64,000 nt of DNA from Alphaproteobacteria bacterium (GCA_030427145.1 JAUHWT010000017.1:1-64000); one strand, 5' to 3'; counted from the first letter of the stretch, positions 7,755 through 15,772 are shown. A program made the numbers and translations. Notes: generated by a model from the letters alone, not told the origin.

Positions 7755-10126
7755 TCCGCGCAGGCCTCCAGGCCCTTCTCTCCCACTGGCGCCGCAACCC
7801 GCTTCAGCTCTTCACCCTGGTTGCGGGCCTCGCACTCGCCACCGCGCTGTGGTCCGGGGTTCAGGCCGTCAATTCCGAGGCGCGGGCAAGCTATGACGCC
7901 GCCGCCGCCACCCTGGGCGAGGGCCGCTACGACCAGCTTCTGCCCCGCGCCGGCACCTCCCTGCCGGAAAGCCGGTTTATCGACCTGCGCCGCGCCGGCT
8001 GGCAGGTCGGCCCGGTGCTGGAGGGCGAACTTGAAAACGGCCTCCGCATCATCGGCCTTGACCCGCTCACCGCGCCCGGCGGCATGGGACCGGTCACCGC
8101 CACCGACGACCTCTCCCTGCCCGAGATCCTCGCGGGCGGGCTGGTCTTCGCCACCCCGAAAACGGCCGACCGCCTTCCTCCCGACCCCGGATACCGCGTC
8201 ATAACCGACCCCGCCGTCGCCCCCGGCACGGCGCTCACCGACATCGCCACCGCCCAGGACCTGCTGAACGAGCCCGGCCGCATCACCCGCCTCATCGTCT
8301 CGGACAGCCAGCCGCTCAACCGCCCGCCCCTCGCGGAAATCGCCCCCGACCTCATCCGCCAGCCCGCCCAGGCCGGCAGCGACCTCTCGCGCCTCACCGA
8401 CAGCTTCCACCTCAACCTCACCGCCTTTGGCCTGCTCGGCTTCGCGGTTGGCATCTTCATCGTCCACGGCGCCACCGGCCTCGCCTTCGAACAGCGCCGG
8501 GGCATGATCCGCACCCTCCGCGCCCTCGGCATGCCCCTGACCACCCTCATCGCCCTGACCGTCACCGAACTTCTGATCATCGCGCTGGTCGCGGGTCTCA
8601 CCGGAACCGCGCTTGGCTGGCTGGTAGCGGCGGGCCTCCTGCCCGATGTCTCCGCCACACTGGAAGGCCTCTATGGCGCGCGCATCGCCCAGGGTCTCAG
8701 CCTGCGCCCCGAATGGTGGCTCTCCGGCCTCGCCATCGCCATTGGCGGCACAGCCATCGCGGCCTCCGGCGCGCTCTACGGCATCGCCCGCATGCCCATC
8801 CTCGCGGGCAGCCGCGCCCGCACCGCCATGACCACACGCGGCCTGCGCGGACTGGCCATCGCCTCCGCGATCCTGCTCGCGGCCGCCCTCCTGCTCGCCC
8901 TGTTCGGCACCGGCCTCGCCGCCGGGTTCGCGCTGCTCGGCTGTATGCTGATTGGCGCGGCGCTCGCCCTGCCCCTCATTCTGCGCGCGGTCCTGACCCT
9001 GGCCGAAAGCCGCGCCCCCACCGCCCTGCGCCAGTGGTTCTGGGCCGACACCCGCGCGCAGCTTTCGGGCCTCAGCCTGGCACTCATGGCGCTCCTGCTG
9101 GCGATGGCCGCCAATGTCGGCGTCTCCACCATGGTCTCAAGCTTCCGCGCCACCTTCACCGGGTTCCTCGACCAGCGCCTCGCCGCCGATCTCTACATCG
9201 TGGCCGAGGACGGCGACGCGCTCGAGGCGTTTCTCGCCCCCCGCGACGTGCTGATCCGTCCGGTCATGGACACCGACACCAGGCTCGCGGGCCTGCCCGC
9301 CGAGCTTGGCGGCGCCAGGGTCAGCCCGATCTACACCGACAACTGGGAATTCCTCAGCGAAACCCCCGACCTCTGGACCCGCGTCGAAACCGGCGAGGCC
9401 GTCATCATCAACGAACAGCTCTCCCGCCGGGCCGGTCTGGCCCCCGGCGACACCCTCGCCATCACCCCGGACCTGACCCTGCCCATCGCAGGCGTCTTTG
9501 GCGATTACGGCAACCCGGTGGGCCAGGCCATCATCGGCGAGGACCTGTTCCGGCAGCTCCACCCCGACATCCAGCCCACCCGCTTCGGTCTCGGCACGGA
9601 GGACCCCGCCGCCCTGCGCGAAGCGCTGGTCAACGAGTTCGGTCTCGCGCCCGCCGCCATCACCAACCAGGCCGGCGTCAAGGCGCTCTCCATGAGCATT
9701 TTTGAGCGCACCTTCACCGTCACCGGCGCGCTCAACGTCCTCACCCTGGCCGTGGCCGGGTTCGCGATCCTGATGAGCCTGCTGACGCTTGCAACCATGC
9801 GCCTGCCCCACCTGGCACCGGTCTGGGCGCTCGGCCTGACGCGGCGCCAGCTTGGCCGCCTCGAACTGGCCCGCGCCGTGATCCTCGCGGCCCTCACCGC
9901 GCTCTGCGCCCTGCCGCTTGGCCTCGCGCTCGCCTGGGTGCTGCTCGCGATCATCAATGTGGAGGCGTTCGGCTGGAAACTCCCCATGTTCCTCTTCCCG
10001 CTCGATTACGCCCGCCTCGGGCTTCTGGCCCTGGCCGCCGCCGCGCTTGCCGCGCTCTGGCCCGCCATCCGCCTGTCCCGCACACCCCCCGCTGACCTGC
10101 TTAAGGTGTTCGCCAATGAGAGATAG
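7751..10126 (+). CDS. FtsX-like ABC permease (AttF/AttG-type, large)
   Basis: A 791-residue inner-membrane protein with two FtsX-type permease halves. About nine or ten hydrophobic segments are visible: one near residues 17-40, a cluster between residues 220 and 440 (for example AFGLLGFAVGIFIVHG and LIIALVAGLTGTALGWLVAAGLL), and a final cluster from about residue 655 (LTLAVAGFAILMSLLTLATM). Between them are extracytoplasmic domains with MacB-like character (ETGEAVIINEQLSRRAGL). In the Att system two permeases are named; here one long protein may serve for both (inference). It overlaps the ATPase gene upstream and the lipocalin-like gene downstream, so the three are one operon. Confidence 0.88.
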   Translation: MIRAGLQALLSHWRRNPLQLFTLVAGLALATALWSGVQAVNSEARASYDAAAATLGEGRYDQLLPRAGTSLPESRFIDLRRAGWQVGPVLEGELENGLRIIGLDPLTAPGGMGPVTATDDLSLPEILAGGLVFATPKTADRLPPDPGYRVITDPAVAPGTALTDIATAQDLLNEPGRITRLIVSDSQPLNRPPLAEIAPDLIRQPAQAGSDLSRLTDSFHLNLTAFGLLGFAVGIFIVHGATGLAFEQRRGMIRTLRALGMPLTTLIALTVTELLIIALVAGLTGTALGWLVAAGLLPDVSATLEGLYGARIAQGLSLRPEWWLSGLAIAIGGTAIAASGALYGIARMPILAGSRARTAMTTRGLRGLAIASAILLAAALLLALFGTGLAAGFALLGCMLIGAALALPLILRAVLTLAESRAPTALRQWFWADTRAQLSGLSLALMALLLAMAANVGVSTMVSSFRATFTGFLDQRLAADLYIVAEDGDALEAFLAPRDVLIRPVMDTDTRLAGLPAELGGARVSPIYTDNWEFLSETPDLWTRVETGEAVIINEQLSRRAGLAPGDTLAITPDLTLPIAGVFGDYGNPVGQAIIGEDLFRQLHPDIQPTRFGLGTEDPAALREALVNEFGLAPAAITNQAGVKALSMSIFERTFTVTGALNVLTLAVAGFAILMSLLTLATMRLPHLAPVWALGLTRRQLGRLELARAVILAALTALCALPLGLALAWVLLAIINVEAFGWKLPMFLFPLDYARLGLLALAAAALAALWPAIRLSRTPPADLLKVFANER

Positions 10127-11282
10127 AACCCGCTCAACCCTCCCGCCCGGCGGCAACGCCGGGCAGCGCCGACCTCCCCCATGGGAGGCGCTATCGCGCC
10201 CCCCGAGGTCCGCACTCCCCTCACCGATCGGACCCACCCGTCGCAGCTTCCTCACAACCCTCGCGGCCACCACTCTCCCCCTCCCCGCCCTCGCCCAGGG
10301 CTTCGCCGGCATGGCGTCCGATGCCGAGGGCTTCACCCTGCCGACCCCAAACCCAACCTTCACCTTCCCCCAGGACCACGGCCCGCACCCGGATTTCCGT
10401 ATCGAGTGGTGGTACATTACCGCCAACATGACCGCCCCCGACGGCACACCGCTCGGCCTGCAATGGACCCTGTTCCGCTCCGCCCTCGCGCCAACCGACG
10501 GCACCGGCTGGAACACGCCCCAGGTCTGGTTCGCCCATGCCGCCGTCACCACGGCTGACAGCCACCGCACCGCCGAGCGTTTCGCCCGTGGCGGCATTGG
10601 ACAGGCGGGCGTCACACCCGACCCGTTCAACGCCTGGATCGACGAGTGGCACCTCTCCGGCCCGGATTTCGACAATCTGCGCCTCGCCGCGAACGGCACC
10701 GACTTCGCCTATGACGTCGCTCTCGTGGCCACGGCTCCGCTCGTGTTCCACGGCGAAGGCGGCTACTCCGTCAAATCCGAACAGGGCCAGGCGAGTTACT
10801 ACTACGCACAGCCCTCCTACGACCTCTCCGGCACCGTCACCCTGCCCTCCGGCACCATCGAGGTCACGGGCCACGCCTGGCTCGACCGCGAATGGTCCTC
10901 GCAGCCCCTGGCCGAAAACCAGTCCGGCTGGGACTGGTTTTCACTGACCTTCGACTCCGGCGAAAAACTGATGGGCTACGTGCTGCGCCACACCGATGGC
11001 GACCCGTGGTCGGTCGGCACCTGGATCGATCCCGACGGCACGGCTACCCCTCTGGAAAACGGTGAGTTTCTGGCCACTCCGCTTACGACCACCGACGTGG
11101 ACGGACGGGAGATTCCCACCGAATGGCACGTCCAAACGCCCTCATACGGCGTCAATCTCACCGTCACGGCGCTGAACCCCCAGGCCTGGATGGACATGTC
11201 CGTCTCCTACTGGGAAGGCCCCGTCACGGTCCAGGGCAGCCATTCCGGCGTTGGATACCTCGAAATGACCGGCTATGACTAG
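10116..11282 (+). CDS. Tat-exported lipocalin-like protein (AttH / CrtC-like hydratase family)
   Basis: A 388-residue protein of the AttH/carotenoid 1,2-hydratase (CrtC) fold. Typical stretches are FRIEWWYITANM, GLQWTLFRSALAP, WFAHAAVTT and HAWLDREWSSQPL. A twin-arginine signal is clear: TRRSFLTTLAATTLPLPALAQ. The only usable in-frame start I see is ATG 10116, which overlaps the permease stop. It puts about 40 residues ahead of the twin arginines, and most of that leader is encoded by a dispersed repeat (copy B). The protein therefore probably acts in the periplasm with the ABC transporter. No carotenoid genes are nearby, so a carotenoid role is unlikely. Confidence 0.85.
   Translation: MRDRTRSTLPPGGNAGQRRPPPWEALSRPPRSALPSPIGPTRRSFLTTLAATTLPLPALAQGFAGMASDAEGFTLPTPNPTFTFPQDHGPHPDFRIEWWYITANMTAPDGTPLGLQWTLFRSALAPTDGTGWNTPQVWFAHAAVTTADSHRTAERFARGGIGQAGVTPDPFNAWIDEWHLSGPDFDNLRLAANGTDFAYDVALVATAPLVFHGEGGYSVKSEQGQASYYYAQPSYDLSGTVTLPSGTIEVTGHAWLDREWSSQPLAENQSGWDWFSLTFDSGEKLMGYVLRHTDGDPWSVGTWIDPDGTATPLENGEFLATPLTTTDVDGREIPTEWHVQTPSYGVNLTVTALNPQAWMDMSVSYWEGPVTVQGSHSGVGYLEMTGYD
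10140..10230 (+). repeat. Dispersed double-hairpin repeat, copy B (inside attH-like gene)
   Basis: Aligns with the reverse complement of 5128-5218. Hairpin 1 is CCGGCG-GCAA-CGCCGG with a GNRA-type loop. Hairpin 2 has inner pairing CTCCC/GGGAG where copy A has CGCCC/GGGCG, a compensated base-pair change. It is read in frame as a Pro/Arg-rich leader (PPGGNAGQRRPPPWEALSRP) between the start codon and the Tat motif. Confidence 0.7.
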
Positions 11283-11320
11283 CGGCGGTTGGCCTTACGT
11301 GCCGACGCCAAAACCGCCGC
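11282..11320. other. Hairpin between convergent attH-like and parB-like genes
   Basis: GCGGCGGTTGGC pairs with GCCAAAACCGCCGC, leaving a two-base bulge. It sits directly after the attH-like stop. There is no T-run on either side, so it may slow or protect transcripts rather than act as a classic terminator. Confidence 0.35.
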
Positions 11321-11350
11321 CCCAAAAGCGCGATATTTAGGTCCAATAAT

Positions 11351-12292
11351 TCAACGCTTCATCTGGTATTTCATCACCACCCGGGCAATATCGACCAGCA
11401 TGTCCTCCAGGTCATCCCTGGCGACATTGGCCTTGCGGATATTGACCGAGAACCCACCCTCATTGGGCTTGGTCATCATCGGGATGCCCCGCACGTCATA
11501 GCTCTGCGGCGCGTCCCCGGTCAGTGCCGGCGGCAGCAGAGGCTTCAGCCGCTTGCCCCGCTTCAGCTTCGGCAGGATCGAGCGGTAATACCGTTTCGGC
11601 GCCTTCGCGATATCGACCTGATCAAGGATCTCATTGCGGAACTCCAGACACCCCAGACCCAACGACACGTCCCCCTGCGGGATGCCCAGCCGGTCCGCGA
11701 TTTCCATCTGCGTCAGGTCCTTCATCCCCTTGGCCAGTGCCCCGATGGAAATCAGTTCCTCAAACCCGTTGAGGTCCTTGCGCATGGTGTTTTCAAGGAA
11801 GCGTTCCTCCAGATCCGCCTGGATCGCATCGCCCTCCTCGGTCGACACAATCGCCAGAACCTTCCGCCCCAGCTCCCGGCAGGCCTCCAGACGTCGCCGC
11901 CCGGACTGAATATTGAATCTATCATTTGATACCAATGGGTTAGATTGATCCGGCTCCCAATCCCTGCTTTGGGGCCTCACCCGGATCGGCTGGGTTTGTC
12001 CACGGCGTTTAATATTGGCCACCAGATGGGCAAAAGACTCATCCTCCCGCCAGTCGGTCATGCGGTCACTGCCCACGCTGTCCTCGATCTGGTCAGGGTC
12101 GAGTTCAATCGCCACGGTCCCGTTCAGGATCCCCCGGTGCAGCGAGTCATTGGCGTCCTCGATCCGCTGGCGCAGCATGTTCATGGCCGACCCGGCCCAC
12201 ATGCCCCCCATGCCCTGCCGCGGTTCCCGCGCCTCCTCGACCGTTTCCTCCTCTTCCGGAATGGTCGCATCCAGCTTGCGTTTACGTGCCAT
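11351..12292 (-). CDS. ParB-like plasmid partition protein
   Basis: A 313-residue ParB/RepB-family DNA-binding protein. The ParB nuclease-like N-domain is recognisable near residues 85-170: FAHLVANIKRRGQTQPIRV, then FNIQSGRRRLEACRELG and AIQADLEERFLENTMRKDL. A helix-turn-helix follows (TQMEIADRLGIPQGDVSLGLG). The ParA neighbour supports a role in plasmid segregation: ParB would coat a centromere-like site, perhaps the palindromes at 13626 and 13994, and stimulate the ATPase. Its ATG (12292-12290) overlaps the end of the parA-like gene by one base. The order rep-parA-parB differs from the repABC arrangement, in which the replication gene is last. Confidence 0.85.
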   Translation of the reverse strand: MARKRKLDATIPEEEETVEEAREPRQGMGGMWAGSAMNMLRQRIEDANDSLHRGILNGTVAIELDPDQIEDSVGSDRMTDWREDESFAHLVANIKRRGQTQPIRVRPQSRDWEPDQSNPLVSNDRFNIQSGRRRLEACRELGRKVLAIVSTEEGDAIQADLEERFLENTMRKDLNGFEELISIGALAKGMKDLTQMEIADRLGIPQGDVSLGLGCLEFRNEILDQVDIAKAPKRYYRSILPKLKRGKRLKPLLPPALTGDAPQSYDVRGIPMMTKPNEGGFSVNIRKANVARDDLEDMLVDIARVVMKYQMKR

Positions 12293-13623
12293 CAGCCCCA
12301 GCGCTCCTCAATGAATTTCGCGGCAAATTCCCGTGGTGGCAGATCCGGCCAGATCCTCTGCACCAGGGCGTCGTTCACCGCATTTGCATTCGCCATGAAC
12401 GCCCGCGCCGACACCCGTCTCGACGACGGCGGCAGGTATTCATAGATGCTCTTGTATTCCTCCGCGGCATTGGCGATCGCATCCGACCGCCCGTACCACA
12501 CCTGCAAAACCTCCCGCGGCGCTTTGCGGTAGAGCTCCACGATCTGGTCCGTATCCTGGGTGTTCTGCTCCTGCACGATGGTCGGCAGAACCATGTGCTC
12601 ACCCGCACCGATTTCAATGTCCGCCTCGAACCCCATGATGAACTCGAGGTACTCCCCGATATTCGACACATAGGTCGCCAGCGTCGCCAGGTCGAACCCC
12701 TTCATGGTCTGCGGGATCACCACACTGTCCGCCGCAATCAGCCCGTTCAGCTGCATCAGGGTCAGCGACGGCTGCTGGTCGATCACGATCACGTCCAGCG
12801 TCTCATTCAGCGCCGTCTCATAGGCCTCATGGTCGAACCGGCCATTATCTCCGCGGAGATTTTCCACCGCGGTTTTCGGCCCGTTGAACTCTTCCCATTT
12901 CGCTATGGTGTCCTTCAGCACACGGTAGACCGGCACATGGGACCGCTGCGACATGAAGAACAGGCTGATATCGCCGTTCTGAATATTGGCCCCGCCGGGT
13001 ATCAGCTTGATCCCAGGCCAAGGCGTCGGATGCCAGACCGCGTCCAAATCCTGTGGCGTACGCTCGGTCAGGTCGTCGGCCCCCGGTGTGTCGACGCCCA
13101 TGAAATCCGCCAGTGTCGGCGTGTTCGGCTGGAACAGCGGCAGTGACTGATCGGCGAAATAGAGGCTCACGGTGGCCTGTGGGTCGGCGTCGATGACACC
13201 CACACGAAGGCCGTAATGGAGGTTCACGTACTGGGCGAAATGAGCGGCGCTCAGCGACTTTCCCGTGCCACCTTTCTGCGCCCCGAAGGTCACGACCTTC
13301 ACCGGTTGGCCTTTCCTGCGCCAGTGGAGATAGGGGCGTTTGGCGGCTGGATTTGACCCGATCAGGGCCCGGATCAACATGATCTCGGACGGTGAAAAAG
13401 TCCTCTCCCGGCCGCGTTTTTCGCCGTCGGGGAAGGCCGGTTCCTCGTTGGATATGCGGGTCAGATAGGTCGTATCGACGCCCAAAAGGCTCGCCACCTC
13501 GACCATGGAGAAGCGTCTTGCGACGCGGGTTCGCAGGGTCAGATCCCTTTGCAGGCGGGTATTTACCGCGCCCATCACCCGGCTCATGTTGCGGATGAAC
13601 TGCTCAAATTGCCCGTATGCCAT
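12292..13623 (-). CDS. ParA-like partition ATPase
   Basis: A 443-residue ParA/RepA-family ATPase. The deviant Walker A is GAQKGGTGKS (near residue 112), followed by VGVIDADPQATVSLYF (Walker A'). Walker B is DVIVIDQQPSLTLMQLNGL. The roughly 100-residue N-terminal part holds a MerR-like helix-turn-helix (MVEVASLLGVDTTYLTRI). Such domains in plasmid ParA proteins allow repression of their own operon. A 20-bp perfect palindrome lies 3-22 bases upstream of the start, the natural place for such an operator. A weaker 14-bp version (ATCTCCGCGGAGAT, 12847-12860) lies inside this gene. Confidence 0.88.
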   Translation of the reverse strand: MAYGQFEQFIRNMSRVMGAVNTRLQRDLTLRTRVARRFSMVEVASLLGVDTTYLTRISNEEPAFPDGEKRGRERTFSPSEIMLIRALIGSNPAAKRPYLHWRRKGQPVKVVTFGAQKGGTGKSLSAAHFAQYVNLHYGLRVGVIDADPQATVSLYFADQSLPLFQPNTPTLADFMGVDTPGADDLTERTPQDLDAVWHPTPWPGIKLIPGGANIQNGDISLFFMSQRSHVPVYRVLKDTIAKWEEFNGPKTAVENLRGDNGRFDHEAYETALNETLDVIVIDQQPSLTLMQLNGLIAADSVVIPQTMKGFDLATLATYVSNIGEYLEFIMGFEADIEIGAGEHMVLPTIVQEQNTQDTDQIVELYRKAPREVLQVWYGRSDAIANAAEEYKSIYEYLPPSSRRVSARAFMANANAVNDALVQRIWPDLPPREFAAKFIEERWG

Positions 13624-13625
13624 AA

Positions 13626-13645
13626 ATTATATCCGCGGATATAAT
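13626..13645. promoter_or_regulatory. 20-bp perfect palindrome before parA (operator or partition site)
   Basis: ATTATATCCGCGGATATAAT is fully self-complementary and occupies the 25-base gap between the rep stop and the parA-like start. The same core recurs at 13994-14015. Two copies of a 20-bp perfect palindrome in 400 bases of GC-rich DNA is not chance. Binding by ParA (operator), ParB (parS) or Rep are all possible. Confidence 0.75.
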
Positions 13646-13648
13646 CGG

Positions 13649-14572
13649 TCACGCGACCGCGTTTTCCGATTGATTTTTGTTGAAAGACACACAAACCGAC
13701 ATGGGCGGATTGCGCAAGGATTTTTGTGCCATCTCCCAGCGTTTGAGGTGCTGGACCAGCAGTTTTCTCTTCTGGGCGGTGGTGGTGATCCCGGTCTTTT
13801 TGACCAGTCGGGTGAACTGGTCGATGTCGGGACAGCGGCGCCAGTGGGGCTCCCAATGGTGGCTGATGCGGCTCAGAAGGTGTGCCAGTTCGATGGGATC
13901 GGGGGTCAGATCGCGGAGGTATTGCGCCTGTTTTTGCAGTTTGGCGGCGTCGGTTTCCACGTTTTTTGAGCGCCAGAACGAGGTGAGTTTTTGAATTATA
14001 TCCGCGGATATAATTTGAATCGGTTCGGGACCCGCGGTCGCGGAACGGGTCAGATTGAGCAGATCGGGCTCCGGGTTTCGGGCGCAGGCGGGGTAGGGGG
14101 CGCCGCGGAAAACATTGGCCCAGCGAACAAGAAGGTTATCTAAATCCTGCCGCGCAGGCGGCGTACTGTGGTTTTTATTGATCTGATTTTTATCCTCTTT
14201 TAAGCGTTCAACAGGCTGAACGCGGCGTTCGGATTTCTGAACGGTGCGACCGGTGAGGGAGGCCCGCCATTCCTTCCAGAAGGTCACCTGGTATTTGAGG
14301 CGGTAGTTGTAGCCGTTCGCGGTTTTCTGTTCCTCGGTGGTGAGCAGATCCGTGTCCCTGAGTTCACGGATATAACCGGAGACGGAAGCGCGGGACCGGC
14401 CCATACGGTCGCTGAGCTGGGCCAGTGAGGGCCAGCACTGACCCTCGGTATTTGCCATGCGGCAAAGCTCGGCCAGAAGGCGGAAGGCGCCGGGGGAAAG
14501 ATCGATTTCAAGGATTTCGACGGGCAGGGCAATAAAGCCCTTTTTGCGGTCAAAAGAGGGGTGCCTGGACAT
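13649..14572 (-). CDS. Putative plasmid replication initiator (winged-helix type)
   Basis: A 307-residue protein beginning MSRHPSFDRKKGFIALP at ATG 14572, with AGGAAA six bases upstream. The frame is open further upstream to 14692, but that part lacks a ribosome site and overlaps a strong hairpin. An N-terminal winged helix-turn-helix is visible (WPSLAQLSDRMGRSRASVSG, about residues 48-67), as in many plasmid Rep proteins and replication regulators. The remainder is basic, with LLVRWANVFRGAPYP and a Trp-rich C-terminal region. Assignment as replication initiator rests mainly on its place upstream of parA-parB and on the palindromes; it could instead be a copy-control regulator. Confidence 0.6.
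   Translation of the reverse strand: MSRHPSFDRKKGFIALPVEILEIDLSPGAFRLLAELCRMANTEGQCWPSLAQLSDRMGRSRASVSGYIRELRDTDLLTTEEQKTANGYNYRLKYQVTFWKEWRASLTGRTVQKSERRVQPVERLKEDKNQINKNHSTPPARQDLDNLLVRWANVFRGAPYPACARNPEPDLLNLTRSATAGPEPIQIISADIIQKLTSFWRSKNVETDAAKLQKQAQYLRDLTPDPIELAHLLSRISHHWEPHWRRCPDIDQFTRLVKKTGITTTAQKRKLLVQHLKRWEMAQKSLRNPPMSVCVSFNKNQSENAVA
13994..14015. promoter_or_regulatory. 22-bp perfect palindrome inside rep
   Basis: Same 20-base core as at 13626, extended by one A/T pair on each side. It lies within the rep coding sequence and encodes IISADII. A site inside the initiator gene fits an iteron-like origin element or a partition site that constrains the protein sequence. Confidence 0.7.
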
Positions 14573-14635
14573 ATTTTCCTCGTTCCCGCGCAGCAAACAC
14601 TTGCGGGTTTTATGTCGTGGCGCTATTCTGAAGAT

Positions 14636-14708
14636 GTGAAAGACGAACAGCCCACGGGTTATCGTTAGACAAAACCGGGTGGTTGCAGCCATCCGGTTTT
14701 GTTGTTTT
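14636..14708 (+). ncRNA. Candidate counter-transcribed RNA in the rep leader
   Basis: On the strand opposite rep, TTGCGG (14601-14606), 17 bases, then TATTCT (14624-14629) could act as a promoter. A transcript from about 14636 would end at the hairpin 14669-14702, followed by TTGTTTT. The product, about 70 nucleotides and complementary to the rep leader, would resemble the antisense copy-control RNAs of other alphaproteobacterial plasmids. The promoter match is only moderate; the hairpin is strong. Confidence 0.35.
14669..14702. terminator. Strong 15-bp hairpin upstream of rep
   Basis: ACAAAACCGG...CCGGTTTTGT forms a 15-pair stem including two G-T pairs, with a TGCA loop. On the plus strand it is followed by TGTTTTC, giving terminator character. 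On the minus strand it would form part of the long rep leader. Confidence 0.6.
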
Positions 14709-15075
14709 CAGCCTACATGAAACCCTCCAAACCGGTGGCCGGAAGGTGCATGTCAGAGGGCGGCGCGGGGCGCCGGCATTGTGTTTCGGTACGCAAACTG
14801 CGCATTTGGAGTGTCCGCCTGATTAACGGCCTTGGGCCGCTTATTCTTGGTATTTCGCCATATATAGCCCGAAAAGCCATGACTATGGCAACATATTCTT
14901 TGTTTTGGAACGGCACCTGTCAACATCAATCTTTAAGTGACTGAAATCTAACGCTTTATCGAAAGTCAGGGGCGGCGCGTGGCCGCAAAGCCTTTGGCCC
15001 GGCACCTGGCGATTCCCGATTTGGGGGAATCGCGGCGGTTGAGTGGGGGCGGTTCGGGGGCGAATCCCTCCGCGC
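14709..15075. other. Non-coding region downstream of vapC and upstream of rep; candidate origin
   Basis: No credible gene. It contains a stretch of lower G+C around 14865-14965 (CATATATAG, ACATATTCTTTG, TCAATCTTTAAG) beside the replication gene, a position where an origin could lie. No repeated iterons or exact DnaA boxes were recognised. Confidence 0.3.
15009..15033. other. Hairpin downstream of vapC
   Basis: GCGATTCCC and GGGAATCGC pair perfectly around a seven-base loop, 43 bases beyond the vapC stop. No T-run follows on the vapC strand, so it may stabilise the transcript end or be an unrelated site. Confidence 0.4.
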
Positions 15076-15483
15076 TCAAATAACGAATGGATCGAAAAGC
15101 TTAACGCCCGTGGGCCGGAAATCGGCGGTGTTGCCGGTGACCACGGTGGCGTCGTGGGCCAGTGCCGTGGCGGCGATCATCAGGTCGGCGCCGGGGTGAC
15201 CGATCTCGGCGGAGAGCCGTCCCCAGATCCGGGCGTCCGGGGAGGCGAAGGGCAGGATGCGGTCCGCGAACAGGGTCTCGGTTCGGTTGAGCCAGTCGCG
15301 CAGGTCGCGGGCGAAATCCGGGTTGGCGCGGTCCTGCCGGCGGATGCCGCGTTCGATCTCGCCTAAGGTAATGACGCTGAGGAAGAGGGTGCTCTCGGGC
15401 TGGGCCGTGAGCCAGTTGGCGACCGCGACGGCCCGTTCCGGGCGGCGCACGGCGGAGATGACATTGGTGTCGAGGATGAACAT
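15076..15483 (-). CDS. vapC: PIN-domain toxin (VapC family)
   Basis: A 135-residue PIN-domain ribonuclease, the toxin of a type II toxin-antitoxin pair. The start MFILDTNVISAVRRPE at ATG 15483 is the classic PIN opening with the first catalytic Asp (residue 5). Other acidic residues are in LGEIERGIRR (near residue 43) and in the HPGADLMIAATALAH region. VVTGNTADF near the end is the usual final PIN motif. VapC toxins cut tRNA or rRNA; the target here is unknown. The antitoxin gene lies seven bases upstream. Such pairs stabilise plasmids, in keeping with the rep-par genes next door. Confidence 0.9.
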   Translation of the reverse strand: MFILDTNVISAVRRPERAVAVANWLTAQPESTLFLSVITLGEIERGIRRQDRANPDFARDLRDWLNRTETLFADRILPFASPDARIWGRLSAEIGHPGADLMIAATALAHDATVVTGNTADFRPTGVKLFDPFVI

Positions 15484-15490
15484 ACCGCGA

Positions 15491-15733
15491 CTAGAATTCC
15501 ACGTCGCGGGGGCGGGCTTCGGCCCGCTCGATGGCGTCACCGGGGAAGGCCAGGATATGGTCGGCAAAGCGCCCGCGATGGCCTCCGGCCTCGGCCAGAA
15601 GACGGTCATATTCGGCCGCTGACACGATCACCACGGCGGGCTTGCCCCGGCGGGTGACCTCCTGCGGCTGGCCTGCCATGGCGGCATCGACCAGACTGCT
15701 GAAGCGGTTTTTGGCGTCCTGTAATGTCCACAT
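15491..15733 (-). CDS. Phd/YefM-type antitoxin
   Basis: An 80-residue antitoxin starting MWTLQDAKNRFSSLVDAA behind a near-perfect ribosome site (AGGAGG). The Phd fold is recognisable in the N-terminal half (PQEVTRRGKPAVVIVSAAEYDRLL, as two pieces around the KPAVV core). The acidic C-terminal part would wrap the toxin. Pairing of a Phd-type antitoxin with a VapC-type PIN toxin is common. Antitoxin-first order and close spacing support co-translation. Repeated CTGGCTAGA motifs just upstream are the likely site of self-repression. Confidence 0.88.
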   Translation of the reverse strand: MWTLQDAKNRFSSLVDAAMAGQPQEVTRRGKPAVVIVSAAEYDRLLAEAGGHRGRFADHILAFPGDAIERAEARPRDVEF

Positions 15734-15751
15734 GGGATTGGCCTCCTGTAT

Positions 15752-15772
15752 CTGGCTAGATAGCTGGCTAGA
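15752..15772 (-). promoter_or_regulatory. Operator of the toxin-antitoxin pair
   Basis: CTGGCTAGA occurs at 15752-15760 and again at 15764-15772, a 12-base period that would place two binding units near one face of the helix. It lies about 20-40 bases upstream of the antitoxin start, overlapping the probable promoter. Confidence 0.55.

Noticed and set aside
10116-11282. Carotenoid 1,2-hydratase (crtC) in a carotenoid pathway
   Set aside because: No carotenoid genes nearby; the LolD/FtsX partners and Tat signal fit the AttH type better.
14573-14692. N-terminal 40-residue extension of the Rep protein
   Set aside because: No ribosome site at 14692, the extension covers a strong hairpin, and ATG 14572 has a good AGGAAA site.
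14699-14944. 81-residue open frame on the plus strand (and an overlapping one on the minus strand) in the rep-upstream region
   Set aside because: No ribosome site, odd amino-acid composition, and overlap with a hairpin and AT-rich DNA that look like replication control sequence.
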